Of a DNA stretch of 64,000 nucleotides, positions 43,486-52,605 are shown one piece after another (the stretch's first letter is position 1; every line of letters begins with the position of its first letter). The DNA lies in contig JAJXYF010000003.1 of NCBI GenBank assembly GCA_021780755.1, forward strand, positions 1 to 64,000, in the 5' to 3' direction. A model generated the notes under the pieces. That model had not been told where the DNA came from, made no database searches, and saw only the letters and a program-made list of their open reading frames with translations. The translations under genes were made by a program, and so were the position numbers. Source of the stretch: Deltaproteobacteria bacterium (GTDB lineage Bacteria; Desulfobacterota; Binatia; Binatales; Binataceae).

Positions 43486-43803
43486 ATGGCGAAGTTAAGC
43501 ATGTTCTTACGCCGGGTATGGCTCAACCTAATCCTCGGCGGCGTCCTGGTGCTGCTGGTAATTAGCTGCATCGTGGCTCCGTTGGGCCCGCGCGACCTGG
43601 CCTTACTCCGCCAGCATCGAACTCAATTGGAAGCGGTGCGCGACCGCCTCATCGCCGAAAACGCCCAACTGACGGCACGTACGCAACGCCTCCAATCCGA
43701 CGACGTCTTTCTGGAGCGCCTGATTCGCGGCGAACTCGGCTACGCCCGCGGCGACGAGCTGGTTTATCGTTTTCCACATCCGGAGCGCGGTGGGAATCAA
43801 TAA
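43486..43803 (+). CDS. septum formation initiator family protein (FtsB/DivIC-like)
   Basis: 105 aa. Short cytoplasmic start (MAKLSMFLRR), one membrane segment (about 12-32, WLNLILGGVLVLLVISCIVA), then a coiled coil (DLALLRQHRTQLEAVRDRLIAENAQLTARTQRLQSD) and the conserved end LERLIRGELGYARGDELVYRFP. This is the FtsB/DivIC layout of the divisome FtsQBL complex. It stands alone rather than beside eno or ispD. The 243-bp upstream region contains AAACTCG (43381) and CGAGTTT (43416) as a possible stem-loop. Confidence 0.85.
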   Translation: MAKLSMFLRRVWLNLILGGVLVLLVISCIVAPLGPRDLALLRQHRTQLEAVRDRLIAENAQLTARTQRLQSDDVFLERLIRGELGYARGDELVYRFPHPERGGNQ

Positions 43804-43832
43804 GTACATTTATCCGTCATCTTGTTGAGCGG

Positions 43833-45167
43833 CTAAAACGCGCCGCGCGGGATCATGCGATACTCGCGCGCCGTGCGTTCGAGATCCTCGCGAAAGTCGG
43901 GATGCGCCAGATCGATAAGCGCGCGGACCCGCTCCGGCACCGATTTGCCCTTGAGGTTCGTGATGCCGTATTCGGTGACCACGTACATCACGTCGGTGCG
44001 CGGGGTGGTGACGATATTGGATTCCGCGATGCGCGCGACGATGCGGCTTTCGCGGCGGCCCTCGCGCTCGTAGGTTGACGACATGCACAGAAACGCCTTG
44101 CCGCCGCGCGAGGCGTAGGCGCCGCGCATGAATTGCAGTTGGCCGCCGGTGCCGCTGATCTGGCGCACGCCGGCTGATTCGGCGCAGGCCTGGCCGGTCA
44201 GATCGATCTGCGCCGCGTTGCAAATCGCCACCACCCGATCGTTTTGCATGATCCGATGCGGCAGGTTGGTATAGTCCACGGGCCCCGCGAAGCAGGCCGG
44301 ATTGCGATCGAGAAAGGTGTACAACTCCGCCGACCCCGCGGCGAAGCAGTAGGCCATCTGGTAACGATCGAGGGCCTTGTGCGCGCCGGTTACCTTGCCG
44401 GCCTGGTAAAGCTTCATCAACGAGTCCACGAACATCTCGGTATGCACGCCGAGGTCCTTGATCGGCGAGTCGAGCAGCAGTTCGCAGACCGCATTGGGCA
44501 TCGCGCCGATACCGATCTGCAGGCACGCGCCATTTTCGATCTCGGCCGCGATGATCTGCGCAATTTTTCGTTCGATCGGCCCCGCAGGCGGATTCTTCAA
44601 CTCCGGCAGCGTACTGGTGCCCGCGTCAATCACGATCTCGACGTCGCCGAGATGGACCGCGTTCTCGACGCCGAACACATACGGCATCGCCGCGTCGGTC
44701 TCGACGATCACCTTGCGCGCCTTTTCGGTGACCGCCTTTTGATACGAGACCGATCCGCCAAAATTGAAAAAGCCGTGATCATCCATCGGCGCGGTCTTGA
44801 TAATCGCAGTGTCAACCTGGAGGAAGCGCCGGTAGTAGTCGGGCGCCTCGCCAAAGTTCATCGGGATATGACCGCACAGCTCACGGTCGTGCATTTTTCG
44901 TTCGAGACCCGAAAAATACCATGAGTAGTAGCGGGCATGACGGGCCTCGGGATCGGCCTCGATCACGGCGCGCGGCCGCAGCGCCAGCGTGCCGCGAATC
45001 TTGAGGCCGTGGAGCTGTGTGATGCGCGCGGCCAGCGCGCGATCGAACACATCGGGCTGCGCGACGCCAAAACCGTAATCGATCCAGTCGCCCGACTTGA
45101 CCAACGCCGCAGCCTCTTCGGCGCTCGCGGTCTTGCGTTTCAGTTCCGCTTCAAATGAAGATGCCAT
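43833..45167 (-). CDS. acetyl-CoA hydrolase/CoA-transferase family protein
   Basis: 444 aa from the ATG at 45167 (GGGAGAG upstream); the open frame extends to 45377 without homology-like sequence. Two Rossmann-like halves of the CoA-transferase type: AEEAAALVKSGDWIDYGFGVAQP, then VIVETDAAMPYVFGVENAVHLGDVEIVIDAG, ACLQIGIGAMPNAV, LGVHTEMFVDSLMKLY, and C-terminal VTEYGITNLKGKSVPERVRALIDLAHPDFREDL. Matches 4-hydroxybutyrate / butyryl-CoA:acetate CoA-transferases. Specific acyl donor not predictable. Divergent from the MFS gene. Confidence 0.88.
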   Translation of the reverse strand: MASSFEAELKRKTASAEEAAALVKSGDWIDYGFGVAQPDVFDRALAARITQLHGLKIRGTLALRPRAVIEADPEARHARYYSWYFSGLERKMHDRELCGHIPMNFGEAPDYYRRFLQVDTAIIKTAPMDDHGFFNFGGSVSYQKAVTEKARKVIVETDAAMPYVFGVENAVHLGDVEIVIDAGTSTLPELKNPPAGPIERKIAQIIAAEIENGACLQIGIGAMPNAVCELLLDSPIKDLGVHTEMFVDSLMKLYQAGKVTGAHKALDRYQMAYCFAAGSAELYTFLDRNPACFAGPVDYTNLPHRIMQNDRVVAICNAAQIDLTGQACAESAGVRQISGTGGQLQFMRGAYASRGGKAFLCMSSTYEREGRRESRIVARIAESNIVTTPRTDVMYVVTEYGITNLKGKSVPERVRALIDLAHPDFREDLERTAREYRMIPRGAF

Positions 45168-45270
45168 TCCGATGTACTCTCCCGTTGATAGATCGTGCGA
45201 CGCCACGCGCGCGCTCAGCGCTTGACTACGACGCCCGCATAAGATTTGTTTCAACGCGCGATTCAAATCA

Positions 45271-46479
45271 ATGCCAAGTGTTGAACCTGTGACTGCGGCG
45301 CCACCGGCCGAAAATCGCCGCGCCGCGCTGATCGTGCTGTTCCTGACGGTCTTCATCGACCTGCTCGGCTTCGGCATCGTGATCCCGTTCCTGCCGCTCT
45401 ATGCCGCACGGATGCACGTGGGCGCGTTCGGCATCGGGCTGGTGCTGTCGATTTATTCGCTGATGCAGTTGGTCAGCGCGCCGGTGCTGGGACGCATTTC
45501 CGACCACGTCGGCCGCCGTCCGATAATTATGCTCGGCCTGCTCGGCTCGGCGGTCGGCTACGTGATTTACGGCTTCGCGGCGTCCTTCGCATGGCTGTTG
45601 TTCTCGCGCGCAATCCATGGGGCCTGCGCCGGCACGGTCTCGACCGCGCAGGCCTACGTCGCCGATACCACCGACGAATCGAACCGGGCGCACGGCATGG
45701 GCATGATCGGTGCGGCCTTTGGCCTCGGCTTCGTGCTGGGCCCGGCGATCGGCGGCCTGCTCGGCCATGCGAGTTTGCGGACGCCGGTATTTTTCGCGGC
45801 CGCGCTGACCTTTGCCAACCTGGTTTTCGCCGCGATTCGCCTGCCGGAATCGCATCGGCCGGATCCCGCCGCGCGCCTGGAGCTCGGGCACCTGGCGCGG
45901 CCGATTATTTCGCTGCCCCGCCAATTGCTGGGCCATCACCTCACCGGCCTCTTCACCATCGCCTTTCTCGCGACCTTCGCGATGGCGGCGCTCGAAGCGA
46001 CCTTCGCCATTATGGTCCCCGCCATTTACGGCTACGGTCCGTCAGGGGTGGGCGGATTGCTCGCGTACGCGGGCCTGCTGCAAGCGCTGGTGCAGGGTTA
46101 TCTGCTCGGCAAGATCGTCAAGCGTACAGGTGAACTGACGCTGATTCGCGCCGGGATGGTCGCGCTGGCGATCGGTCTCGCCCCGATGGCGAGCCTGTCG
46201 TCGCATGGGCTCCTCTTCATCGCGCTGGCGCTGGTGGCGATCGGTTACGGCTTCGCCAGCCCCTCGATCGCGAGTCTCATCTCGAAGCGCACCGAGCGCC
46301 GCCTGCAGGGCGAAGTCCTGGGCATCAATCAATCGGCGCAATCGCTCGCGCGGATCTTCGGCCCGATCGCGGCCGGCCTCGCCTACCAGACTTTCGGACC
46401 TGCCGCGGCCTATATTGGCGGCGGCCTCGTCGCGCTGTGCGCGCTCGCGATGACCCGCGACGCCGCCGGCTCAACGTAA
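45271..46479 (+). CDS. MFS transporter (TetA/MdtG-type drug-proton antiporter family)
   Basis: 402 aa with 12 predicted membrane segments. The N-terminus IVLFLTVFIDLLGFGIVIPFLPLYA is the DHA1 signature. Loop 2-3 motif A is GRISDHVGRRPIIMLGL, and motif C-like GMIGAAFGLGFVLGPAIGGLLG is present in helix 5, typical of antiporters. Efflux substrate unknown. The start has the same neighbourhood as the CoA-transferase, 104 bp apart, divergent. Confidence 0.9.
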   Translation: MPSVEPVTAAPPAENRRAALIVLFLTVFIDLLGFGIVIPFLPLYAARMHVGAFGIGLVLSIYSLMQLVSAPVLGRISDHVGRRPIIMLGLLGSAVGYVIYGFAASFAWLLFSRAIHGACAGTVSTAQAYVADTTDESNRAHGMGMIGAAFGLGFVLGPAIGGLLGHASLRTPVFFAAALTFANLVFAAIRLPESHRPDPAARLELGHLARPIISLPRQLLGHHLTGLFTIAFLATFAMAALEATFAIMVPAIYGYGPSGVGGLLAYAGLLQALVQGYLLGKIVKRTGELTLIRAGMVALAIGLAPMASLSSHGLLFIALALVAIGYGFASPSIASLISKRTERRLQGEVLGINQSAQSLARIFGPIAAGLAYQTFGPAAAYIGGGLVALCALAMTRDAAGST

Positions 46480-46512
46480 GCGCTAACAGGGGAGACCATC
46501 ACGAATAACTGG

Positions 46513-46920
46513 GTGCTCGTGTTCCACCTCTTCGGCGTGATTCTGTGGATCGGCAGCCTGCTGGTCGTGACCTCGATGATGGCGCTGGTGCCCGACGAGG
46601 TCGGGGTGGCCCGCGAGCGCCTGATCGTTATCGCGCGGCGGCTCTTTCACGTGAGCTCGAACATCGGCGCGATCGTTGCGGTGGTTTTCGGCGTTTTCCT
46701 GGTACTGCTCGACCCGAGCGTGATGTTGCACGGCTGGATGCATGCCAAGATCGCGCTGGTCCTGGTGCTGCTATTTTTCCACGTGAAACTCTACCGGCGG
46801 GTGATCGCGCTGGAGGACGATCCGGGCAGCGCCACGCGCCGCGAGTTCAGCATGATTCACGGCATCGTCAGTCTGTTGCTGCTGTTGATTCTAGTGCTGG
46901 TGCTGGTGCGCCCGTTCTAA
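46513..46920 (+). CDS. small CopD/HemJ-like membrane protein, unusual start
   Basis: 135 aa from the GTG at 46513, with four membrane segments and conserved His residues in helix 1 (FHLFG) and later (LFHVSSN, LHGWMHAKIALV, FFHVKLYRR), the layout of HemJ/CopD-like haem or copper membrane proteins. A good GGGGAG (46489-46494) is placed 6 bases before an in-frame ACG (46501) and 18 before the GTG, so translation may begin at ACG, giving T/M-N-N-W-V-L-V-F-H and a fuller first helix. Follows the MFS gene by 20-30 bp. Confidence 0.7.
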   Translation: MLVFHLFGVILWIGSLLVVTSMMALVPDEVGVARERLIVIARRLFHVSSNIGAIVAVVFGVFLVLLDPSVMLHGWMHAKIALVLVLLFFHVKLYRRVIALEDDPGSATRREFSMIHGIVSLLLLLILVLVLVRPF

Positions 46921-46924
46921 AGCG

Positions 46925-48151
46925 CTACGCACCGGCGGATTGCCGGTAGGCGCGGTCCGCCGCGGCCAGCGCCGCGCCGCGTGCGACTTCGACACCCATC
47001 GACGCGAGGATCGTTTCGAGCGCGCCGAGCACCAGCGTCACATGCTCGCGCCGCGACGATTCGCCAAGCGTCCCGATCCGCCAGACCTTGCCCTTGAACG
47101 GCCCGAGGCCGCCGGCGATTTCGATATTGAAGTTGCGCAGCAGTTCGGCGCGCACCTGCGCGTCATCGATTCCCGACGGCACCTTGACCACCGCAAGCTG
47201 CGGCAGCCGATGGCCCTCCTGCGCGGCCGGTTCGAGGCCCAGCGCACTCAACCCCGCCTGCAGCGCCGCGGCGTTCTCTTGATGGCGCCGGAAGCGCGCA
47301 TCGAGTCCTTCCTCGGTCACGATCCGCAACGCCTCGTAGAGCGCATAGTTCATCGTGATCGGCGCGGTATGATGGTACACGCGCTCGGCGCCCCAATATT
47401 TTTCGATCATCGCGAGGTCGAAATACCACGATCGGCATTTGCTTTTGCGCGCGCGCACGGCGGCCAGCGCGCGCGCGCTGAAGGTCACCGGCGACAATCC
47501 GGGCGGCGCGCTGAGGCCCTTTTGCGTGCAGCTATAGCAGGCGTCAACTTCCCAGCGGTCGATCTCGACCGGCACGCAGGCGAGCGAGGTCACGGCGTCG
47601 AGCAGCATCAGCGCGCCATACCGATGGGCCATCGCGCCGAGCGTCGCGACTGGCTGCAGGGCACCGGTGGAAGTCTCCGCATGGACGATACCGAGCAGCT
47701 TCGGCTGGTTCGCCGCCTTCAGCGCGGCTTCGATTCGCTCGGGCTCGATCACGCGGCCCCATTCAGCCTCCACGCGATGGACGCGGGCGCCCAGCCGTCC
47801 GGCAGCGTCGGCCATGCGCTCGCCGAACACGCCGTTGACCCCGATCACCACTTCGTCGCCCTCTTCGAGCAGATTCATCAGGGCGGTTTCCATCCCGGCC
47901 GAGCCGGTGCCCGAGACCGGGAATGTGATTTCGTTGGCGGTTTGAAAAACGGCGCGCAACAGCTTCTTGATGTCCTCCATCACACGGACGAAGTCGGGGT
48001 CGAGATGGCCGACGACGGGGGCCGCCATCGCGCGCATCACGCGCGAATTGACGTTGGAGGGGCCGGGTCCGAGCAACACGCGGGTGGCCGGTTGCAGTTC
48101 GGGAAACGATTTCGCAGTGTCGATATTATTCGCGGTCGCGTTCTCGGCCAT
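46925..48151 (-). CDS. class V aminotransferase (alanine/serine-glyoxylate type)
   Basis: 408 aa from the ATG at 48151 (GAGG upstream). PLP fold type I: LLGPGPSNVNSRVMRAMAAPVVGHLDPDF, SGTGSAGMETALMNLLEEGDEV, HAETSTGALQPV, LLDAVTSLACVPVEIDRWEVDACYSCTQKGLSAPPGLSPV with the PLP Lys in TQKGL. The sequence is that of alanine-glyoxylate or serine-glyoxylate aminotransferases, which would consume glyoxylate; glcDEF, which makes glyoxylate, lies 2 kb to the right. Confidence 0.9.
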   Translation of the reverse strand: MAENATANNIDTAKSFPELQPATRVLLGPGPSNVNSRVMRAMAAPVVGHLDPDFVRVMEDIKKLLRAVFQTANEITFPVSGTGSAGMETALMNLLEEGDEVVIGVNGVFGERMADAAGRLGARVHRVEAEWGRVIEPERIEAALKAANQPKLLGIVHAETSTGALQPVATLGAMAHRYGALMLLDAVTSLACVPVEIDRWEVDACYSCTQKGLSAPPGLSPVTFSARALAAVRARKSKCRSWYFDLAMIEKYWGAERVYHHTAPITMNYALYEALRIVTEEGLDARFRRHQENAAALQAGLSALGLEPAAQEGHRLPQLAVVKVPSGIDDAQVRAELLRNFNIEIAGGLGPFKGKVWRIGTLGESSRREHVTLVLGALETILASMGVEVARGAALAAADRAYRQSAGA

Positions 48152-48332
48152 CGCACCCACCTCGCCGCACATGCATCGCGCGGTCAACGATAAACTCTCG
48201 GTCCGCGTCGGTCGCGGCCGGAATTCAAGGATATTCAGCGCCACATTATGAACGCTTCGCGCGCGGGGTAAACCCCCGCCCCGCGTCGCCCCTGATTTTG
48301 ATCAATAAGGTGTGCGGCATATGCGAATTTTC

Positions 48333-48356
48333 CCCTCTCCTTGTCCAGGGAGAGGG
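48333..48356. repeat. intergenic CCCTCTCC hairpin
   Basis: CCCTCTCC (48333-48340) pairs with GGAGAGGG (48349-48356) over an 8-nt loop, in the 234-bp gap after the aminotransferase. It has the form of the dispersed intergenic hairpins common in high-GC genomes. No second copy in this window. Confidence 0.5.
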
Positions 48357-48385
48357 CAAGCGCGCTCGTGCGTGGGTGAGGGCAC

Positions 48386-48589
48386 ATGATTAGTCTGACG
48401 CGAGAAGATTGGTCCGAGATCTATTACGCGCTCGAAGCGAAATTGCAGGCGCTGCGGCAAGGCAAATACGGCCCCGAAGATGAACCCGGCCAGGACGCGC
48501 AATGGATTGCGCACCTCGACGCACTCCGAGCGAAGATCGGCCCCGACGGAAGCGTCGCGGCACATGAGGGCGTCGCGGGCACGAAGTGA
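48386..48589 (+). CDS. small hypothetical protein
   Basis: 67 aa, MISLTREDWSEIYYALEAKLQALRQGKYGPE, then WIAHLDALRAKIGPDGSVAAHEG. Helical, with coding-like composition. No ribosome site of note. Small proteins with the same LTREDWxEIYYALExK beginning are a plausible conserved family. Function unknown. Confidence 0.55.
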   Translation: MISLTREDWSEIYYALEAKLQALRQGKYGPEDEPGQDAQWIAHLDALRAKIGPDGSVAAHEGVAGTK

Positions 48590-48652
48590 CGGGTTGAGAG
48601 TTTCTAAAACGTTTGGCATCCTGGTCCGCTGTAGATTTGGAGGGGCCGCAGG

Positions 48653-48892
48653 GTGGCTATAATACGTGAGTTGGAGCTGAGAGTCCCGGAAAAGTACACT
48701 CGACACACCGACGCAGAGGGTAGTACTTATTCCATTATCTATGAATCGGACGGGATTAAAGTCCTACAGATTGACACCTATGGCTCCAAGAGTCGCCGGA
48801 TTCCCGGCAAGGTGAGCCAATCTATCCGGTTCTCCCCCGAGGGTTTGAAGCAACTGAGGAGAATCCTAAAGGAGCATTTCGAAGACTCATAA
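48653..48892 (+). CDS. small hypothetical protein
   Basis: 79 aa from a GTG at 48653, with GGAGGGG about 8 bases upstream. Beta-rich: ELELRVPEKYTRHTDAEGSTYSIIYESDGIKVLQIDTYGS, then IRFSPEGLKQLRRILKEHF. GC is lower than neighbouring genes, suggesting acquisition. The ending resembles antitoxin or restriction-linked small proteins only loosely. No function assigned. Confidence 0.5.
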   Translation: MAIIRELELRVPEKYTRHTDAEGSTYSIIYESDGIKVLQIDTYGSKSRRIPGKVSQSIRFSPEGLKQLRRILKEHFEDS

Positions 48893-49040
48893 GGCTGCGT
48901 GCCTGCAATATTTCGTAAGCTTCGAGGCGCATCGTAGCTTGTGATCAGCCCGAACAATCTTTTCGCTAGTCTCTAACGCCCGCCTTCGCGTAAAAAACAC
49001 CACCTCGCAGGGGAGCGCGGATGGAGATCGCGCCGGGGGG

Positions 49041-49700
49041 TTAGCCGGAGTTTTTGATCACTAGCGCCCCGTATTCTTCGAAGGTGAGGGTGCCGCCGAG
49101 TTGCTTGGCGAGGTCGCGCTCGCGTTCGGGCAAGGCGTCCTGAAGCGCATCGATGCGTTTCCACTGCGGGGCGGGCGGAGCCGCGCAGCCGGCCTGCGGA
49201 GCATACTTCGAGGTTTGCACGCGCTGGTATTGGTGGATGTAGCGCGGGCAATTGATGAAAGTTTCGGTGATGGTGACGCGGATTAACAGTTCCGCGCCGG
49301 CGAACTCCGCGAGCAACCGATCGTTCCGATCGATAGCCGCAATGCCATGCACTCGTACGCGATGCGGCGTCTCGAAATCGATGAACAACATCCCGACCTT
49401 GTGGCTGGTCGCGATATTGCCCATCGAGAGGAACATGCCGTTGCCATTGTAACTTGGGAACACGATGGTCGTGGGATCGACGACGCGGACGAAGCCGGGA
49501 GCGCCCCCTTTGTAAGAGCAGGTGGGATAGCCACGCTGATCGACTGAGGTGAGGAAAAACATGTCGCGGCTTTCGATAAAGGCCCTGGAGTCGTCGGGAA
49601 GCTGGGGTCGTACGACAAGCTCTTCGACCCGATCGGCGAGCCGAGTGGTATCAAACTTCTGTTGCAAGACCCGATGCTGTTCGCTGTAAATCTTGCTCAT
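49041..49700 (-). CDS. pyridoxamine 5'-phosphate oxidase-family flavin-binding protein
   Basis: 219 aa. Split-barrel FMN-binding fold: RAFIESRDMFFLTSVDQRGYPTCSYKGGAPGFVRVVDPTTIVFPSYNGNGMFLSMGNI, GMLFIDFETPHRVRVHGIAAI, then a C-terminal RYIHQYQRVQTSKYAPQAG. The GGGGAGCGGAGC ribosome site precedes the ATG. Family members are flavin or F420/haem-binding oxidoreductases; the substrate is unknown. Divergent from glcD. Confidence 0.85.
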   Translation of the reverse strand: MSKIYSEQHRVLQQKFDTTRLADRVEELVVRPQLPDDSRAFIESRDMFFLTSVDQRGYPTCSYKGGAPGFVRVVDPTTIVFPSYNGNGMFLSMGNIATSHKVGMLFIDFETPHRVRVHGIAAIDRNDRLLAEFAGAELLIRVTITETFINCPRYIHQYQRVQTSKYAPQAGCAAPPAPQWKRIDALQDALPERERDLAKQLGGTLTFEEYGALVIKNSG

Positions 49701-49867
49701 GCTCCGCTCCCCAAGCTTGAGTGTTTAGCTGGAAATTCCCTTTAATTCCATTTTCAGACTCGCATCGACACCGGGCGGTTTGCAAACACGAAGTTCGCTG
49801 GCGCCGGTTTGGGAGGTTGCCGCGGCGGCCGACACTAAAACGCGCCGGCCGTGCTACACTGCGCGCC

Positions 49868-51316
49868 GTGGCACCGACCGCCCAATCTACGATCGACGCG
49901 CGCCTGCTGGCCGAATTGCGCGAACTCATCGGCGACGACGGGATGGTCTTGCGCGCCACCGAACTGAAGGTTTACGAATGCGACGGCTGGACGCTCGAAA
50001 AGAGCGCCCCCGAAATTCTGCTGCGGCCACGCACGACCTCTGAGGTCAGCGCGATCCTGAAACTGCTCCATCGCCGCGGCATCGCCTACGTGCCGCGCGG
50101 CGCGGGCACCGGACTCTCGGGCGGATGCCTGCCGCTGGGCGCCCCGGTCATGATCTGCACGTCGCGCATGAACCGCATCCTGCAAATCGACTACGCCAGC
50201 CGGCGTATCGAGGTCGAGAGCGGAGTCGTCAATCTGCACGTCACCAACGCGGTCAAGGCGCGCGGGTTGATCTACGCGCCGGACCCGTCGTCGCAGGTCG
50301 CCTGCACGATCGGCGGCAACATCGCGGAGAACTCCGGCGGACCGCATACGCTGAAGTACGGCGTCACCACCAATCACGTGCTGGGCGTCGAAATCGTTCT
50401 GCCCGACGGCGAAATCGCCGAACTCGGCGGCCCGGCCGAAGAGCGCTGCGGCTACGACCTGGTCGGCGCGATCGTCGGTTCGGAAGGCACGACCGGAATC
50501 GTCACGCGGGCGACGCTGAAGCTGACGCGGGCACCGGCCGCGTATCGGACGCTGCTCGCAATCTTCGCCGATGTCGAAAACGCGACGCGGGCGGTCTCCG
50601 CCATCATCGCGGCCGGCATCATCCCCGGCGCGATCGAGATGATGGATCAGATGATCATCCGCGCGGTCGAAGCCGCCTTCCACGCGGGCTTGCCCGAGGA
50701 CGCGGGCGCGGTGTTGATCATCGAGCTCGACGGCATCGCGGCCGGCATCGACGGCCACGCGCAAAAGGTCTCGGAACTGGTGCGCGGCGCCGGCGCCTAT
50801 GAAGTTCGACTGGCGCGCGACGAGGCCGAACGGGCGACGCTGTGGAAGGCGCGCAAACGTGCCTTCGGCGCGGTCGGACGCCTGGCGCCGAATTACGCCA
50901 CCCAGGACGGGGTGGTGCCGCGCACGCGATTACCCGACATCCTGCGCGCGATTATCGCGATCAGCCAGCGCCACAACATTCGCATCGGTAATGTGTTCCA
51001 CGCCGGCGACGGCAATATCCATCCGATTGTGCTCTACGACGAGCGCGACGCCAGCGAGACCCAGCGCGCAATCGAAGCCGGCCGCGACATCCTGAAGGCG
51101 TGCGTCGAAATGGGCGGCAGCCTGACCGGGGAGCACGGTATCGGAGTCGAAAAGATGGCCGAGATGCCGCTGATATTTTCGCCCGAGGATTTGCTCGTGA
51201 TGAGCGAGCTGCGCCGCGTGTTCGATCCCGATCAGCGGGCCAACCCCAACAAGGTCATCCCGGTACCCGGCGCTTGCGTCGAAGTGTCGGTTCCGCGCCG
51301 GCAGGTGGCGCTCTGA
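49868..51316 (+). CDS. glcD: glycolate oxidase subunit GlcD (FAD-linked)
   Basis: 482 aa from a GTG at 49868; the frame is open upstream to 49721 but without homology. FAD-binding PCMH domain: RPRTTSEVSAILKLLHRRGIAYVPRGAGTGLSGGCLPLG, then DPSSQVACTIGGNIAENSGGPHTLKYGVTTNHVLGVEIVLPDG and SEGTTGIVTRATLKL; C-terminal oxidase domain ending with HAGDGNIHPIVLYD and GGSLTGEHGIGVEKM. An extended -10 (TG-C-TACACT, 49852-49860) ends 7 bases before the GTG, so the mRNA may be leaderless. First gene of glcDEF, converting glycolate to glyoxylate. Confidence 0.92.
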   Translation: MAPTAQSTIDARLLAELRELIGDDGMVLRATELKVYECDGWTLEKSAPEILLRPRTTSEVSAILKLLHRRGIAYVPRGAGTGLSGGCLPLGAPVMICTSRMNRILQIDYASRRIEVESGVVNLHVTNAVKARGLIYAPDPSSQVACTIGGNIAENSGGPHTLKYGVTTNHVLGVEIVLPDGEIAELGGPAEERCGYDLVGAIVGSEGTTGIVTRATLKLTRAPAAYRTLLAIFADVENATRAVSAIIAAGIIPGAIEMMDQMIIRAVEAAFHAGLPEDAGAVLIIELDGIAAGIDGHAQKVSELVRGAGAYEVRLARDEAERATLWKARKRAFGAVGRLAPNYATQDGVVPRTRLPDILRAIIAISQRHNIRIGNVFHAGDGNIHPIVLYDERDASETQRAIEAGRDILKACVEMGGSLTGEHGIGVEKMAEMPLIFSPEDLLVMSELRRVFDPDQRANPNKVIPVPGACVEVSVPRRQVAL

Positions 51317-51329
51317 GCGGAAGCGGCCG

Positions 51330-52595
51330 ATGAGCGAACGGGATCTTTCAGCACTCGCGCGGGAGCTCGAGGCGATCGTGGGCGCCGCGCAAGTGCGCGC
51401 CCCGTCGGCGCTCGAGGCGCGCGCCGCGTCGATCATCGTCGAGCCGCGCGACGCGAACGAGGTGGCCGAGCTGGTCCGCAAATGCGAGGCCGACGCGATT
51501 GCGCTGGCGGCGATCGGCGCAGCGCGCACGCTCGCGCAGATTCGCCCCGCGCCGGTCGCCGTGGGAATCTCGCTCGCCCGAATCAATCGCGTCATCGCCT
51601 ACGAACCCGACGACATGACCGTGATCGCCGAAGCGGGACTCACGATCGGCGCGCTCAACCGCCTGACCGCCGCGCGCGGGCAACGCCTTCCCGCCGATCC
51701 GCCGGGTCCCGATCACACGACGCTCGGCGCGCTGGTCGCTGCCGCGCAAGCCGGTCCGCTGCGCCTCTCGGAAGGCACCGTGCGCGACCTGCTCATCGGT
51801 GTCCGCCTGGTCGGCCACGACGCGCGCCCCATTCACGGCGGCGGCCAGGTGGTCAAAAATGTGGCGGGCTATGATTTGATGAAAGTGATGGTCGGATCAT
51901 TCGGCACACTGGGCATCGTCACGGAGACCACTTTTAAGGTGCGTCCGACTCCGGAACGCTACACTGTGGCGATTGCGCAGTTTCCCGATTTGGCTGCGGC
52001 CCTGGCCGCGGCCGCGGCGCTGCACGAGGCGGTCCCGCTGATTCATCTTGAAGTCGTCAGCGCGGCGGTGGCGGACGCTCTCGGCTACGAGGCCCTGCCG
52101 CAGGTCTTCGCGGGGGTTGCCGGGAGCGCGGAGGAAGTCGCGTATCTACTCACTCAGGCGGGCGCAATGCTCGGTTCCGCGAGCGCGATAATCGCCGACG
52201 CCGAAGCGGCGACCGCATACGAAGGTCTGCGTGATTTCGCCGCGGACGACGCCGCGATCGTCGCGCAAATAGCGGTCGCGCCGGCCGAACTCGCGGCTTG
52301 CCTGACGCGATCCGGCGCGGAATTTCGCGCCCATGCGGGATGCGGAGTCGCGCAAATCTTTACGCGCGACGCGTCGAATGCCGATGACCTTGGACGAACG
52401 CTCGCGCACTGGCGCGAGATCGCGCGCGGCGCGCGCGGAAATCTGCGGGTGCTCCGCGTCAATGACGATTTTCATCACGAGCTGAATTTTTTCGACGACC
52501 CGCCCGGCCCCGCGCTGGCGCTGATGCGCCGGCTCAAATCGACCTTCGACCCGCGCGGCGTCTTCAATCCCGGCTGCTTCGTCGGAGGCTTGTAA
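51330..52595 (+). CDS. glcE: glycolate oxidase subunit GlcE
   Basis: 421 aa FAD-binding subunit. PCMH-like domain with IVEPRDANEVAELVRKCEADAIALAAIGAARTL, PADPPGPDHTTLGALVAAAQAGPLRLSEGTVRDLLIGVRLVGHDARPIHGGGQVVKNVAGYDLMKVMVGSFGTLGIVTETTFKVRP; ends with LKSTFDPRGVFNPGCFVGGL. Lies 13 bp after glcD and 10 bp before glcF, forming one operon. Confidence 0.92.
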   Translation: MSERDLSALARELEAIVGAAQVRAPSALEARAASIIVEPRDANEVAELVRKCEADAIALAAIGAARTLAQIRPAPVAVGISLARINRVIAYEPDDMTVIAEAGLTIGALNRLTAARGQRLPADPPGPDHTTLGALVAAAQAGPLRLSEGTVRDLLIGVRLVGHDARPIHGGGQVVKNVAGYDLMKVMVGSFGTLGIVTETTFKVRPTPERYTVAIAQFPDLAAALAAAAALHEAVPLIHLEVVSAAVADALGYEALPQVFAGVAGSAEEVAYLLTQAGAMLGSASAIIADAEAATAYEGLRDFAADDAAIVAQIAVAPAELAACLTRSGAEFRAHAGCGVAQIFTRDASNADDLGRTLAHWREIARGARGNLRVLRVNDDFHHELNFFDDPPGPALALMRRLKSTFDPRGVFNPGCFVGGL

Positions 52596-52605
52596 CCTTT
52601 CCGCG

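Noticed and set aside
43335..43571. 78-codon minus frame opposite the FtsB-like gene start
   Set aside because: Overlaps the FtsB-like coding start and has no ribosome site or domain; treated as non-coding.
46775..46790. Second parS candidate TTTTCCACGTGAAACT
   Set aside because: Matches the consensus at 14 of 16 positions only and lies in the coding sequence of the CopD/HemJ-like gene; not enough for a call without ParB data.
46940..48193. 417-codon plus-strand frame opposite the aminotransferase
   Set aside because: The minus strand encodes an intact PLP enzyme; this is its antisense shadow.
48333..48356. Hairpin as a CRISPR repeat
   Set aside because: A single copy, no spacing pattern and no cas genes.
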